Notes: generated by a model from the sequence alone, not told the origin. A stretch of DNA of 64,000 nt from Hymenopus coronatus (GCA_030762935.1 CM060887.1:16484501-16548500); one strand, 5' to 3'. Shown: positions 1 through 12,959, counted from the first letter of the stretch. Translations and numbers: made by a program.

Positions 1-44
1 ATTTTATACATTTTTCTTGATAGTACGTTGTAAGTATTGAAATA

Positions 45-345
45 TTGCATTGCGCCCAAAAATCGATAATGAGATATCCCCAGAAATACACCTTCTGACG
101 TCCCCTGAATAAAAAGGTACTTTTCTTTTGGGAAAAAAAAAAAAAAAAACCGCGCCTGCGCGTGCGTGTTTATTTGTCTATCTGTGATCAGGATAACTCA
201 AAAACAAAAAGTCTGTTAGATACCAAACTTAGTATTTAAGTTCATCATCTTTCAATGATGCGACAACATAAAGATTTTCAAGAAAATCCTCCAACTCAAA
301 CTACTCTTTACGTGGATGGCAAAATATTTTTTAAACATTTTAGGT
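45..345 (-). mobile_element. HLE repeat, 3' half only
   Basis: This is the 3' half of an HLE element (family described at 45341). The text runs from the pre-hairpin segment, through an A-run and a CA-type tract, to the conserved AAACTTAGTATTTAAG block, and then loses similarity. The terminal hairpin and the 5' half are missing. The outer boundary near base 45 is approximate. Confidence 0.7.
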
Positions 346-403
346 TATTAAAAGCACAGGTATGATGTTAAACTGTTAGATTTGCATATGATTTGAAAAC
401 AAA

Positions 404-1147
404 TCTGATGTGTGCCATTCACATGACTTTCTCTATATCCCTGCAACAAATTATTCTTAAAAAGCTTATACTTCTATTTACTGTATGCTCATCAGAAAAA
501 ATTAGCAGAAATAGTCTTATTTCTTGCTTTATTGTAAGTAGAACCGAAATAAGGGAGTACCATAGGTTAAAGTGAAAGCCAAAAGCTGGTTGCTATGTGA
601 CTGATGTTCCTTTGTATGGACAGGAGTTGACAAATTCCTGTATGAGAAAAGTATAAGTTTTTCAAAGCTGAAACCAAGAAAAAGGAATATCTCAAAAACG
701 ATCAACTCCACGAAAAAAATGTATATGACATAAATTGTGTGTTTTGATGTGCTCTACATTTTTTGTGTGTTAAGTTTTTGTCCATCTCTTACGGTTTAGT
801 AATTATGAAAAATTCATCCAGAATAAAGTAGTCTTCAGAGGCTATTCCCAGAAAATTCAAAATATACATTTTATTTGTCAGGTAAATAACTTTAATATAT
901 GAAATTTTAATCAAAATCGTTAGAGCCATTTTTGAGAAAATCGAAATTTACCGAGTATTCGTTTTTGAGTTATCGTGTTGACAGACACACGGACACACAT
1001 ACACGGACCTTTTTCTGAAAATACTTTTTTTGGATACAGGGGACCCTGAAACATATATTTCCGGTGAAATCTCGGTATCGAATTTTTTGGTGGAGTGCAA
1101 TACATTCTCTATTCACTATCTACATAGTGAGTATAGAGAAAGTAATA
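404..1147 (+). mobile_element. HLE repeat with internal deletion
   Basis: The copy begins TCTGATGTG and ends at the hairpin plus GAGAAAGT. At about 955 it jumps from the AGAAAATCGAAAT segment straight to the GTTTTTGAGTTATCG block. This removes roughly 120 bases that most copies have, including the G-rich segment and the TACCAAACTTGGTA palindrome. Both ends are intact. Confidence 0.85.
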
Positions 1148-1338
1148 ACTATTTTAATTGGTAGATTACTGAAATCCAATCGGTAAAATATATCATTATT
1201 CGTCTTCCTGGTTCATGTTTGTGGGAATTTGTGTACCAAATTGTGTCCAGGTTCAAATGGAAATTTCCAAATATTGGAAAATGCAACCACGTACATTGTA
1301 CATAACTAACCATCAGCGACATGGAGCTTCTACGAGTG

Positions 1339-2151
1339 GTTACTTTTTCTACATGTGCAATGTGCATAGTGTATAGAAAAGGTAATGTATTCCACCCAAG
1401 AATTCTATACCGAAATTTCACCGAAAATTATGTTTTGAGGTCCCCTGACTAAAACAATTTAAAAAACTGTCCGTGTGGTGGACACCATAGCTCAAAAACG
1501 AAAATTCCGTTAAATGTCAAACTTGATAATTAAGTATCTTCGAAGAATGCGACACAAAGATTTTCAAGAAAATCTTCCCACCCCAAACTATTCTTTACAT
1601 GAAAAATTTTTGAAAATTGTGATTTTCTCACAACTGGCTAACGATGCTTATTAAAATGACGTATATTAAAGCTATATACATCACAAATAAAATGTAAGTA
1701 TTGAATTTTCTGAATATAGCTTCTGAAGACCTGTTCATTCTGGATGAATTTTGCACAACTAGTAAACCGTGCGAGATGCACAAAAATTTACTGCACAAAA
1801 ATTGTAGACCTCGTTGAAACACACAATTTTTGTAGCAGAGTTGATAATTTCCGAGATATTCCTTGTTTTTGGTTTCAATTTTAAACTAGGCATCTTCTCA
1901 AGCGGGAATCACCTTCGTTTCTATCTTTTGTTTTTCTGAAAATGCAAGGCGAACCGAACTTCGATTGTTTATATATCGATCGGCTTTTAAAATGTTTAGC
2001 GTGGTATATTTCCTTTCTCCTTATAAGCTACTAGTGGTAAGATCAGTTAATGTTTATCTCATTTAGCATATAGATAGAAGAGTAATGTTTTGTAAGAAAA
2101 ATTTGTTTGCAGAATATGAAGAGAAAGTCATGTGAATGCAATACATCAGAT
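1339..2151 (-). mobile_element. HLE repeat, near full length
   Basis: Read on the minus strand it runs from the TCTGATGTA-like end at 2151 to the terminal hairpin and GTAGAAAAAGT-like end at 1339. The CA tract is reduced to a few units, so this is probably an older copy. Confidence 0.85.
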
Positions 2152-3320
2152 TTTTTTTCATCGATGAGTAACCTACATACGTGACTGTTTTATTACTTGC
2201 CTTTTAGGCTTATTACTACCTTGTTTAGCGCTGTGTAATTATAATAATCATTCTTGTCAGGCGTTGCCTGTTTATTACCTTGGTGAAAATAAGCCAGCAT
2301 CGCATGTTTATGAGAATCTCAATAACCACTCGTCCGATTTTATAGGTAATTGTTTCACTAAGGCAAAGCCCAATTTATTCTGATGGACAAGGACAAGAGG
2401 CTATAAACACCTTCTAATTTCATATGTTAAATTACATACTAAAAATTAAAAAGGATTTACAAAGCCCTTACGAGTATATTAGAGTTAGGTAGGAGTATTA
2501 AAGAGCTTGGTTGCGAAGAAGGCAATTTGTTGTTTGAGAATGCCATAGAGTAGAAAATAGTTGTTACTCCACAGAATATGCATGCAAATAAGCGGAAACA
2601 AAAAAAAAATCGATTACAACACCACGATTATAACACTACGATACGCGTACAATTCCAGTGCCAAACTATTTTAATAATCCTTATGTAAGAAAGTTTTGCT
2701 TTGTTTCCTTTGTGCGTGTAACTATGAGTAATCAAATGCGTTAACAGGGCATCCAAATAATTTTACAAAAAGTGAATCAATAATAATAATAATAATAATG
2801 AACATTTGATATCGTGAAATGAAGCTTTTAATTAACAACGAGAAGACTATTTTTCTCTTTGGTCACGAATTATGTGTATTTTCCAAAGCCGGTTAACTCG
2901 TAGCCTGAGAGTACGAAATATTTATATTCAACAGCTTCACCTGTATTTCGTTGTATCATCTCTGTTCGTTGTATAATTAAATTGTATTAAAAGTTTCTGT
3001 TTTATGTAAAAACAATGTATATTTTATGTTATCAAATAACTATGGGATCAAAGGGACCCTATAAGGGTTTAAAAAAGTCGTCTATTATAACTGTTATATA
3101 ACAAGTTATTAAAGTACTTGACCATTCCGATCGATGATCTTTTTCCACCGCCAAAGCTTATGAGCTTAGGTAGCATCATATGGGTAGCATTCCAGAACTT
3201 GAAAAATATGAAGTAGTTTAATAATGGTTCGTACTGCCGATTTCTCAAGTCCTTTTCGTCAATGTAAGGGGAATTTTCTTCCGTTATTAGGAAAAGATCG
3301 TTGCACTATTATTTCATTTG

Positions 3321-3399
<79 letters not shown>

Positions 3400-4876
3400 G
3401 TTGTTGTTATCATGCAGTTATTTAAAACAGCTCTTTAATTTGCAAATAATATTCGTACAGTTGGGATTCTGCACTTAGGTGTGGTACACCTGCTGACATC
3501 ATTTTAGGAAACCAATATCTGAGCAACAAACTTCAATTATTATCGTCTGTATCTGTTCTCCAGCACTGTTACATTTACTTTAACATGCAGCGCCATCTGT
3601 AAACTAACTTTCACACTGCGTGCTGGAATAGAACAGAGTGCACTCTGACGAGGAAACTGACAAACACTTCTCTTACGCGGCTCGGGGAGAAAAGGTGTGT
3701 CATCAATATTCGGGATGCGGAACAAACGGCAGAGAAGAGAGAATTTAATCCAGATTTTCAACATCAGTAAGCAATATCTATCAGTACCAGCACAACAGCA
3801 GCATGACTGCATCAAGGAATAAGTTAGCATTTCGCCCATTTCCCTGTTTAGCACCGAGAATGAAAAGAAAACATGTAAAAGGACACCTAGCTGTATTCAT
3901 AGAAGTATAAGTCCTTTATTACAAATAGATAAAACCTTTTACAGTGCAATATAGCATCACCTCTAGCTGTGACATGCTTCTGTGATAAAAGTTATACCCT
4001 GCGTCACATCTGTGATTAGAAAATAAAATGGCAGACAACCACACTTGGTCAATGGCTACAACCAATCAGCCCATATCCTATTATTAGTCGCATGAAATGT
4101 ATAATTCAAAACATAAAGATTGTAAAAACAAAAGATTGCAAATATTTTAAAGCATAGAAGAAGCCATTAGTGAAGTATATGAAGGATATACTGCGAATGG
4201 TGTGAGGAATAAATTAAATGGATTGAGAAACCAATATTTAGAATAAGAAAATGAATGTTATTATTACAACCATAAGTTACTATTTTGGCTGCCTTTGTTA
4301 TTAATACTCATAGATGCAGTATTAACATTCTATAAGAGATTATCTTTTTGACGTTAAGTTTTAGGTTAGGCTATGTGAAATTGTTGCACATGAATTTAAT
4401 AAAACACTATTATAGTAAAATAATTATTAATATGTAATATATGCACACATTCTAAATAAAAGATTGAGAACCATTACTACAGCTGGTGACAATTGTCGGA
4501 TTTCCTTTTCAAAAGTGAATAAAAGATGTGATCAAGTATTTGGTATGTGTAATATATCCAATGTGTCTTAAATGTGCTCACTTCTTGTGATCAAAGGTTT
4601 TGTCGCATTCTGTGACACAGAAATGTAATAGTTTAATATAGGCCTAAACTCAAGCTCATTACAAGTCTCAGCTAGTGTGCAGAATCAGGGATCAACAGCA
4701 CCAACAAAATTTAATATATTGCTCTTATTCCCATGATGTTCTCTACTTACTATTCTACAGTAAAATTGTTTTATAAAACTTATTCTTCTTGTTAATCGAG
4801 ATAAACTTTTCATTACCATTTACTCACTTCGTTGTAAGTATAAGAACATTGCAGCAAGCAAAACGATACTCAGAAT
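2152..4876. other. AT-rich stretch without recognised genes
   Basis: No coding or repeat signature was recognised here apart from the TTA microsatellite at 3322-3399. Small open frames on both strands, including a 104-codon one at 3540-3854 (-), carry no recognisable domain. Confidence 0.5.
3322..3399. repeat. (TTA)n microsatellite
   Basis: About 78 bases of uninterrupted ATT/TTA trinucleotide repeat, ending in a few TTG units. A + strand open frame through it encodes only poly-leucine and is an artefact of the repeat. Confidence 0.97.
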
Positions 4877-5714
4877 TTTACTTTCTCTAGCCTTATGTAC
4901 AATGTGCATAGTAGCTAGAGAAGGTATTGCATTCCAGCTGAAAATTCAATATCGAGATTTCACCGGAATTATTTGTTTTGTGGTCCGCGTGTGTCTGGAC
5001 AGCATAGCTTAAAAGCAAAAATACTTTTATATACCATACTTAGTATTTAAGTTTAGTATCTCCCAAGGATGCGACACGAAGATTTCAAGAAAATTCCCTC
5101 ACCCCATTTATCCTTCATGGAACATTTTTCGAAAATTTTGATTTTCTCCAAAATGCTTTGCGATTAAAATACCTTATGTTTAAGATATTTTATGACAAAT
5201 TAAATGTATATCTTGAATTTACTAGGAATAGCTTCCGAAAATCTATTCATTCTGGAAGACTTTTGTATAACTGGCAAACTATAAGAGATATACAAAAACT
5301 TAGTACACAAAAATGTAAATCTCATTAAAACTCACAATGTTATATACTTTTTTTTTTTATATAGGAATTAACCGTTTTCGAGATATTCCGGATTATTGGT
5401 TTCAATTTTAAGCCACTTAAGCTTTTCTCAAACGGAAAGACATCTTTCTTCTCCTTTGTTTACTCCTGGCAAACAAAGAGAATGGAGTTTCAGTTGTTTC
5501 ACATAGCGGCCGGCTTTTAAAGGACTGGACTATCGCTTTAGCCTGTGTGTTCCCATATTTGTCATCTACTTACTTACAAGGAAACAAGTAATAAGACTAA
5601 AATTCTGCTTATGTTTATCTTGATTAGCATGATGCAGATAAAAGATTAATCTTTTGAATATAAGGTTTGTTTGCGGAACAACTAGAGAAAGTCAGTGAAT
5701 GGAACACATCAGAT
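4877..5714 (-). mobile_element. HLE repeat, near full length
   Basis: The minus-strand copy has its 5' end at 5714 and its terminal hairpin just inside 4877. The hairpin is recognisable but has drifted. Near its 5' side it contains a short poly-T run. Confidence 0.85.
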
Positions 5715-5760
5715 TTTTTTAAAAAGTGAATCGCTATGTGTTCCTTTAACTTGCATGTCG

Positions 5761-5778
5761 ACACACACACACGCACAC

Positions 5779-5822
<44 letters not shown>
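5761..5822. repeat. (CA)n-(GA)n compound microsatellite
   Basis: About 19 bases of AC repeat are followed by about 42 bases of AG repeat. It sits between two HLE copies. Confidence 0.95.
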
Positions 5823-5827
<5 letters not shown>

Positions 5828-5961
5828 GAGAAACGAAGTGACTTACCACTTAAAAAGTCATGTTTGAATGGAGGAACATAAAAGACCATTCAATTGCTTT
5901 TGCCGAGTATTCTCCGGCGCAGTAAAACTTAATAAACGGCCAAATAACAGGGGGGAAAAAG

Positions 5962-6390
5962 CCTGATGTGTTCCATTCACATGATTTTCTCTACCTATTC
6001 TGCAAATGTCATTCCTACAAAAGAATATTCTTCTCTCTACTTCGTGCTAATCGAGATAAACATCATCAGACATAGTTATATTACTTAGTTCCTTCTAAAT
6101 AGAAAGGTAATGAGGGAATACACGAGGCTAAAGCAATAGTCAAAATTGTTAAAAATCGGTCGCTAAATGATACAATTAAATTGCCCTACTTTTTGCATGA
6201 CTAGGATGAAAAATAAGTAAATAACAATTTTCCATTTGAGAAGCATCTTGAGTATCAGAAATTTTAAAATCAATAACAAAGAATAACTCGGAAATGTTAG
6301 CTCTACATATATTTAAAAAAGTATATGGCATAAATGTTGCGTTTTAACGAGAACTAATTTTTTGTGCAGTGAAGTACAAGATATACAAAG
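5962..6390 (+). mobile_element. HLE repeat, 5' half
   Basis: It starts CCTGATGTG (first base drifted) and follows the family to about the ACGAGATCTACA-like block, then stops just before a transposase relic. The 3' half is not found on the far side of that relic, so this is a truncation rather than a simple nested insertion. Confidence 0.75.
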
Positions 6391-6463
6391 GCCTAGCATA
6401 AGGCGCGGAGGAAACCATGCGACATTTTTAAAACTAATTTAAAGGTTTTACTTGCCAATGTTA

Positions 6464-7115
6464 TTAAAGGAGATGCTGAAACTGGCCACCGCCATTGTCC
6501 ATACATTTTTGGCACCTCTTTAGGAAACTATCCATCATTCGCCGTATTTCACGTTGAGAAATGCTGGCGATTTCCTGGCGAATATTTTGTTTTTATTCTT
6601 CCAGGGTGTGTGGTTTTGTTTTGTACACTTTATGCTTTAAGTTGTGTCCCGAAACACACTTTTATCTGTTCTCATCGATAGATTGGCTCTATCAGCTGTT
6701 GCAGTGTCTTGTTGAAAATAGGAAAAATCACGCGCCCTGCCTGTTAATTTAAAAGGGGGGGGGGATTGTATTCAGCGTGTATGGGCGTCAACTATTCACT
6801 TGAAAAAAAAAAGTTGGGTCTATAACTCTTTCTCCGCTAATGGCGCACCTACACCAATTTTTTCGTCTTGAAGGCGAGTTACATAAATAATATTAAGTTT
6901 CTCAGAGCTCCGTTAAGCTATTTTATGTACACAAATATCCATTAAAGTGGAACCAAGTCTCGTCCATGAAAAATATTAAATGTGGGTCAATTTCGCTATT
7001 GTATACGCTATTGAGAGTCCACTCGCAAAATGTGTTAAACGCATACGAATCATAAATAAATACACGTGAGCCATAATACTTTGTGACTAAGCACAGGGCA
7101 AAATAATAAAGCACA
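6464..7115 (-). pseudogene. Tc1/mariner-superfamily transposase relic
   Basis: The minus strand carries a broken transposase. Near 6960 it reads PHLIFFMDETWFHFNGY, the first catalytic aspartate region of DDE transposases of the Tc1/mariner superfamily common in insects. Near 6600-6464 it reads NIRQEIASISQREIRRMM and later a QFQHLL end followed by a stop, which matches the usual C-terminus of that group. Several frame changes, stops and a G-run near 6760 lie between. No terminal inverted repeats were found. The element cannot be active. The sub-family is not certain. Confidence 0.75.
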
Positions 7116-7454
7116 TTGGCAATAACTCAACCACACAATATCACCGTCAGCTCAACACTACTTTCAGAGCAGAGAAAATCAAGTCAGCACCGTGACCTTG
7201 TGTACAGCAAATGTGTGTTGTTTCCGTGTGCGCAGTAGAAATACACCGCGCAGCGGTTCGGATGTTTTTGGGTCTCATGTATAACGAAATGTATAATGCA
7301 GGTATTTATGTAAATGTTTATCACAATTAAAATGAAGTAGAGAGATAAATAGCTTTCCTAAGAAAAGCGTGTGAAGTCAACTAATAACGTAAAAGATTAA
7401 AGAAAGTGAAAATTGGTTTGTATGCACATTGTGTTTTGTAAATGGACGATTCAC

Positions 7455-7576
7455 TTATTTGCCCTACCTGAATTTCTGACAGGCCCATCTCTCACTGGGC
7501 TGGCTATGGGACTGTAGCCACCCTCCAGATCGAGAACCCGTTTTAGAACAACACAACAATAAGTAAAAAAAAAAAA
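7455..7576 (+). other. Possible poly(A)-tailed retroposon tail
   Basis: A GC-richer segment of about 110 bases ends in a 15-base A-run just before an HLE copy. This looks like the 3' tail of a retroposed sequence, but I recognise no family and no target duplication. Confidence 0.3.
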
Positions 7577-7590
7577 AAAGAAGAAGAAAA

Positions 7591-8417
7591 TCTGATGTGC
7601 TCATTCAATGACTTTCTCTACATCTCTGTAACAAATTATTGTTAATAAGCTTATTCGTCTATTTAACGCTAAATTACTAGCACTTAGTGCATTTATAAGT
7701 AGGAGGGAAATAAGAGAATACGCTATGCTAAACCGACAGTCAAATGTTTTAAAATGTGGTTGCTATGGGATTGAAACCCGTTTCTTTGCGCGGCCAGGAT
7801 TTGACAAGTTCCCGTAAGAGAAAAATTTTAAGTATTTTAAAGCTGAAATCAATAACAAAGGATATCTCGAAAACGACCAACTCCACGAAAAAAATGTATA
7901 TGACATAAATTGTGTGTTTTATTGTGATCTACATTTTCTGTGTCATAAGTTTTTGTCTATCTCTTACGGTTTACCAGTTATGTAAAATTCAATAAAAATC
8001 ATCCAGAAAAAAGAGGTCTTCAGAGACATCCCCAGAAAATTCAAGATATTCATTTTATTTGTCATGTAGATATCTTAAATATAAGCCAATTTAATCAAAT
8101 CGCTAGAGCCATTTTTGAGAAAATCAAAATTTTCGAAATTTTTTCCATGTAAAGGGCAGTTGAGAGTGGGAGGATTTTCTTGAAAATCCTTGAAAGATAC
8201 CAAACTTAAATACCAACTTTGATATTTAACGGTCTTTTCGTTTTTGAGCTATGCTGCCCGCGGACACACACCACACACACACGGTCCTTTTTCTGAAAAT
8301 GTGTGTGTGTTTTTTTTTATACAGGGGACCCTAAACATATATTTCCCGTGAAATCTCGGTATGGACTGCAATACCTTTTCTGTACACTATGTACATGTAG
8401 GTGTGAGAAAGTAAAAA
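7591..8417 (+). mobile_element. HLE repeat, full length
   Basis: It starts TCTGATGTG after an A-run and ends in the hairpin and GAGAAAGTAAAAA. It is about 827 bases. The CA tract near 8270 is followed by a separate GT run at 8299. The terminal hairpin arms have diverged. Confidence 0.88.
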
Positions 8418-8701
8418 GAGGAGACATTTACAACCGCGACTAATGCTACACATCAATTTTGAAGATAACCTGCAGTTCAAGGTGAAATGCACAGACCACT
8501 TGAAATAATTGCAGTAAAACTCAAACTGCTGAGACAAAGACATCCCTATGGCATGAAAATAAACATAACAAGTGCAACTACATTATGTGTGTATATATTG
8601 ATAACGTTAGTGTTTAAAAAGATAATTGATAGTAATTTATGAAATTATCTTAGTGTAGGGTTACAGCATAAGGTATGACCGTTAGCGTTTTTTGTTTTTT
8701 T

Positions 8702-8935
8702 GTTTTTTGAAACTGTTTAACGCCTGATTTTACTAAAGTCGGTACCGCAGGCGATGGCACTGATTATAACATGGAATGAAGATGACGGAGGAAGCCGGAG
8801 AAAACCGGCTCCTGCGCCGCTTTGTCCACCACAAATCCTGCATGCCGTCGCCTGGGATTGAGCTCGTGACCCTTGTGACAGCGAAGCGGTCTAACTACTC
8901 GGCCACGGCGATGCCAGCGTTGGCGCTGACCTTAA
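8702..8935 (-). mobile_element. tRNA-derived SINE, family C
   Basis: On the minus strand the head reads TGGCCGAGTAGTTAGACCGC (A-box region of a Ser/Leu-type tRNA), followed by a degenerate B box near 8860. The family body follows with the CGGTTTTCTCCGG block and ends at a T-rich stretch. Other copies of this family are at 11288, 27490, 27755 and 43050. Confidence 0.8.
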
Positions 8936-9038
8936 TTTTCACGAGTGACACGAAATCCATACAACGTTTTATGGAATCCTATCATCATTAGAAGTATAGA
9001 AGTATAATTTACAATTTATGTTAGTAAATAAGTAAATG

Positions 9039-9625
9039 TCTAATGTGCTCCATTGGCATGACTAGCTGTTACACAAACAACTTTCCTTACAAAAGATTAT
9101 TCTTTTATTTACGACATCAAGGTAAACATTAATATAAATTTTATCAGTTGATTACTGGTAAATAGAAGGCAAAAGGCTAGGCTAAATCGATAATCAAATC
9201 TTTTAAAAGCTGTCCTATGTGAAACAAATTAAGTTCTCTTCACTTTGCATGGCCTGCAGTAAAACAAGAGATGAAACGAAACGTCACTTCCCGTCAGAGA
9301 TAAGTTTAAGTGGTTTAATTTGAAACCAATAATCAGGAATATTGTAGAAACAGTCAGCTCTACATAAAATTATGTATATGACAAAAATTATGTTTTAACT
9401 ATATTTATATTTTTTCTGTTGTAAGGTTTTGTCTATCTCTTACGGTTTAGCAGTTCTACAAAGTTCTGCAAAACTCACCCAGAATAAAGAGGTCTTCAGA
9501 GGATATTCCCAGAAGATTAAAGATATACAGTTTATTTGTGATATAAAGATCTTTAATATGCGGTATTTTAATCAAAATCGTTAGAGCCGTTTTTGAGAAT
9601 AACACAATTTTTAAAAATGTTTGAA
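9039..9625 (+). mobile_element. HLE half-copy, left arm of fold-back pair
   Basis: This is the 5' two thirds of an HLE, up to the CAAAATCGTTAGAGCC block. There it meets an oppositely oriented HLE 5' part (9626-10165). The two form a long imperfect inverted repeat with little spacer. Confidence 0.8.
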
Positions 9626-10165
9626 AAATACAAATACAATTTTGATTCAAATACCGTATATTAAAGATATTTACACGGCAAATAAAATATATATTTTGAA
9701 TTTTCTGGAAATAGCGCCTAAAAATTACTTTATTCTGGATGAATTTGCTGAATTTTGCATAACTGGTGAACCGTAAGAGATAGAAAAAAAAAAAAAACTT
9801 CCAGCACAAAAATGCAGACCTCGTCAAAACACTCAATTTATGTCCTGTATGTTTTTGCTGTGGGAATAACCATTTCCGAGATATTCCTTGTTATTGGTTT
9901 CAATTGTAAAGCACTTATACTTTTCCCAGACAGGAAGTGTCCGTTTTTCTTTTGTTCTACTCTTGGCCAAGCAAAGAAACGATTTGCAATCACAATCGCA
10001 TAACGGCAGCTTTTAAAACATTTGACTATCACTTTAGCATGCGCATTCCTTTAGTCCCCTTCTACTTATAAGGAACTAGTAATAAGAATATACTGCTAAT
10101 GTTTATCTCGGTTAGCATGGTGTGGAAAAAAGAATAATCTTCTGTAAAAAGTTTGCTTGTCATGT
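9626..10165 (-). mobile_element. HLE half-copy, right arm of fold-back pair
   Basis: This is the minus-strand partner of 9039-9625. It runs from the internal CAAAAT/ACCGTATATTAAAG block out to a decayed 5' end near 10165. It contains an A-run at about 9785-9797. Confidence 0.8.
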
Positions 10166-10859
10166 GAGTAATTCATTATTGTAAATTTGCCGTGCAGTAA
10201 GGTGCCTATCTTTATGTCATGGCCTACACTATACTAAATGAGTTATTTTTAGTGGTTGATATCATAATACATTATTGTTGTGCAGATTGAATGAGTTAAG
10301 TGATGGGTTGTATATTTTGTCTAAATATTTGAGTCAAGAAATGGTACGTATCGCAGAATCAAATCAGATATTGTAATGCTTTTTACCGTTATATTTTGGA
10401 TATAATAGGTATGTAACTTGTATATGCTAAAATTTATCTAAATGCTCAGTTTAATGTTTTTTGCTGTCGTGTCAACCGAAAATGTATGTCATTGTTCATT
10501 CGAATAGTTGCTCAGAAGGCAACTAGAGTTCACGTTTAGAGTGGAAAATTTAGCAGAATATTTAAATTTATTTTTGCAGATACAATTGTGTTTAGGTGGC
10601 GGTAATGACGTCATTTCCTTACCAGGCTTTTTTTTCAACCGTGCCATAATTAGCCATTTATGCATGGTTTCGAAAGTTAGGTTATAACTAACTAATAATT
10701 AGAATTATATATAATACATTCTATGAAATGTATTATTAAAAGAATATACACCGTTCAACATATAGGAGAAAGAAATAGCAATAGGTTGGAAGTAAAGCTG
10801 CTTACCCATTTCTCTATATTGCTCGGATAAACGAACTCTGACGACTCATCTTTAAAGAA
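10166..10859. other. Unassigned intergenic sequence
   Basis: AT-rich sequence with no recognisable coding or repeat signature. Confidence 0.4.
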
Positions 10860-11743
10860 ATGTATTACATTCGCATGTCTATCATTCTTCAACAAACTAT
10901 TCATTAAAAAAATATATTCTTCTATCTACTTCATGTTAATCTAAAACAACGTTTGCAGAAATGCTTTTATTACACTATTCCTTGTAGATATAACGGGGAT
11001 AAGGGAATACACTAGGTTTAAGAGGCAATCAAATATTTAAGTTCGGATCGCTATGAGGTGGCATTGACATTCCGTGCTCTTAGTTTCATAAGGACAAATA
11101 ATTACCTCCTATTTGAGAAAAGCATAGGTATTTTAAAAGTAAAGCCAATAACCAGGAATATTTTAGAATGATTCATTAAAAAAAAAAAAAGTATTCGACA
11201 TAAATTGTGTGTTTGAACGAGATCTACATTTTTGTATAGTACGTTTTTGTCTATCTCTTATTCGAAAAAAAAATCAAGATATCGTCGTATATATTTTTAT
11301 AGTGTTTAGCGGCCGATTTTACTACAATGACAGCGCAGGCGATGACGGAATGAAGTTCAAGCACAGGTGGAATGTGTTAGCGGGGCGGGGGGGAACCAGA
11401 GAACCCGGAGAAAACCCCGCCCACAAATAACACATGCGGTCGCTTGGGGTTGAATCCGGGCGAGAGGCGAGTGGTTTAACCTCTCGGCCACCGAGCGGCC
11501 CTGTCTCAAATGAATGTCTGTATGCTATTTTAATACAAATCGTTAAGAGTATTTGAAGAAAAACACAATTTCTAAAATTGTATTATGTAAGGTTAATTTG
11601 ATGTGGGAAATTTTCTTTGTAATCTTCGGCTTGAAAGATATTGAACTAACTTAAATTTCAAGTTTGGTATTTAACCGACTTATCGTTCTTGAGTCATGCT
11701 GTTCGCGCACACACGCACGCGCGCGGACCGATTTCTAAAAAAA
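10860..11743 (+). mobile_element. Old HLE repeat, host of two insertions
   Basis: This decayed + strand HLE is interrupted by a SINE (11288-11503). It then runs on to its CA-tract and the GGACCGATTTCTAAAA block, where a younger HLE (11744-12587) is inserted. Its last part resumes at 12588-12705, with the CTCAAAACTGCATTTCCGG block and a decayed end. Confidence 0.8.
11288..11503 (-). mobile_element. tRNA-derived SINE, family C
   Basis: The minus-strand copy has a tRNA-like head at 11503 (GGCCGAGAGGTTAAACC) and a body with the TTCTCCGGGTTCTCTGG block. It is nested in an old HLE. A G-run in the body is expanded. Confidence 0.82.
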
Positions 11744-12587
11744 TCTAATGTGTTCCATTCACATGACTTTCTCTACTTCTCCGCACAAATTATTGTTAAA
11801 AAGCTTATGCTTCTATTTACTTCATGCTAATCGAGAAAAAAATAGCAGAAATAGTCTTATTACTTGCTTTCTTGTAAGCAGAAGCGAAATAAGGGAGTAC
11901 CACAGGTTAAAATGATACTTAAAAGCTGGTTGCTATGTGACTGAAGTTCCTTTGTTTGTATGGACAGGAGTTGACAAATTCCTGTATGTTTTTCAAAGCT
12001 GAAATAAAAAACAGCGAATATCTCAAAAGCGATCAACTCCACGAAAAAAATGTTAATGACATAAATTTTGTGTTTTATCCTGATCTACATTTTTTGTGTA
12101 GTAAGTTTTGTCTATCTCTTAAGGTTTGCCAGTTATGCAAAATTCAGTAAAATTCGTCCAGAAGAAAGTAGCCTTCAGAGGCTATTCCCAGAAAATTCAA
12201 GATAAACATTTTATTTGTCAGGTAAATATCTTTAGTATACGATTTTTAATCAAAACCGTTAGAGCTATTTTTGAGTAAATCAAAATTTTCGAAAACATTT
12301 TCATATAAAGGGTAGTTGGGGGTGGGGGGATTTTGTTGAAAATCTTGTGGCGCATTCTTGGAAGATACTAAACGTAAATATGAAGTTTGATATTTAACGG
12401 ACTTTTCGTTTTTGACCTATTCTGCCCAGAGACACACACACACGCGCGGACCTTTTTCCAAAAATGTTTTTTTGGATTCAGGTGGACCCAAAACATGTAT
12501 TTCCGGTGAAATCTCGGTATCGAATTTTGGGTGGAATGCAATACCTTCTCTACACACCATTTACATAGTACGTAGAGAAAGTAAAAA
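11744..12587 (+). mobile_element. HLE repeat nested in an older HLE
   Basis: The copy is complete from TCTAATGTG to GTAGAGAAAGTAAAAA. It sits between the A-run of the host HLE (ending 11743) and the host continuation TGCTTTG (from 12588). This places the insertion between A and T with no target duplication beyond the A-run. Confidence 0.9.
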
Positions 12588-12705
12588 TGCTTTGTACGAA
12601 TTCAGAAGATCTCAAAACTGCATTTCCGGTAAAATCTTAGGAACGAATATTTAGGTAGAATGCAGTATCTCTCCTATTTATTATACGTGACTGAGCAAGA
12701 AATAA
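12588..12705 (+). mobile_element. HLE 3' remnant (host part)
   Basis: This is the continuation of the HLE that starts at 10860, after the nested copy. It has the conserved CTCAAAACTGCATTTCCGG and GTAGAATGCAGTATCTCTCC segments, with the end hairpin decayed. Confidence 0.75.
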
Positions 12706-12959
12706 TGTCAATCCTGGCATTGAAGTCTAACAAAATAAATGATAAGGAGGCAAAAATGAACAAATCAGTAGAATAAAACCAAGAAAATAGTGAAGGAACT
12801 CGTACTCTTCCTGCTAGAGAAACTATCCGTTCACAATATTGTTACAATACGTGCACACCTGTTTAGAACTATGGACCAATGTTTATATTGCGCACGTCAA
12901 GGCGTCGGTTTACACCCACCGAAGGAGACATTTTACCCAATTAGGGTAATGCAGTAGGC

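Noticed and set aside
3540..3854. 104-codon minus-strand ORF in a GC-richer segment.
   Set aside because: No domain, splice context or homology that I recognise. Kept only as a note in the surrounding region.
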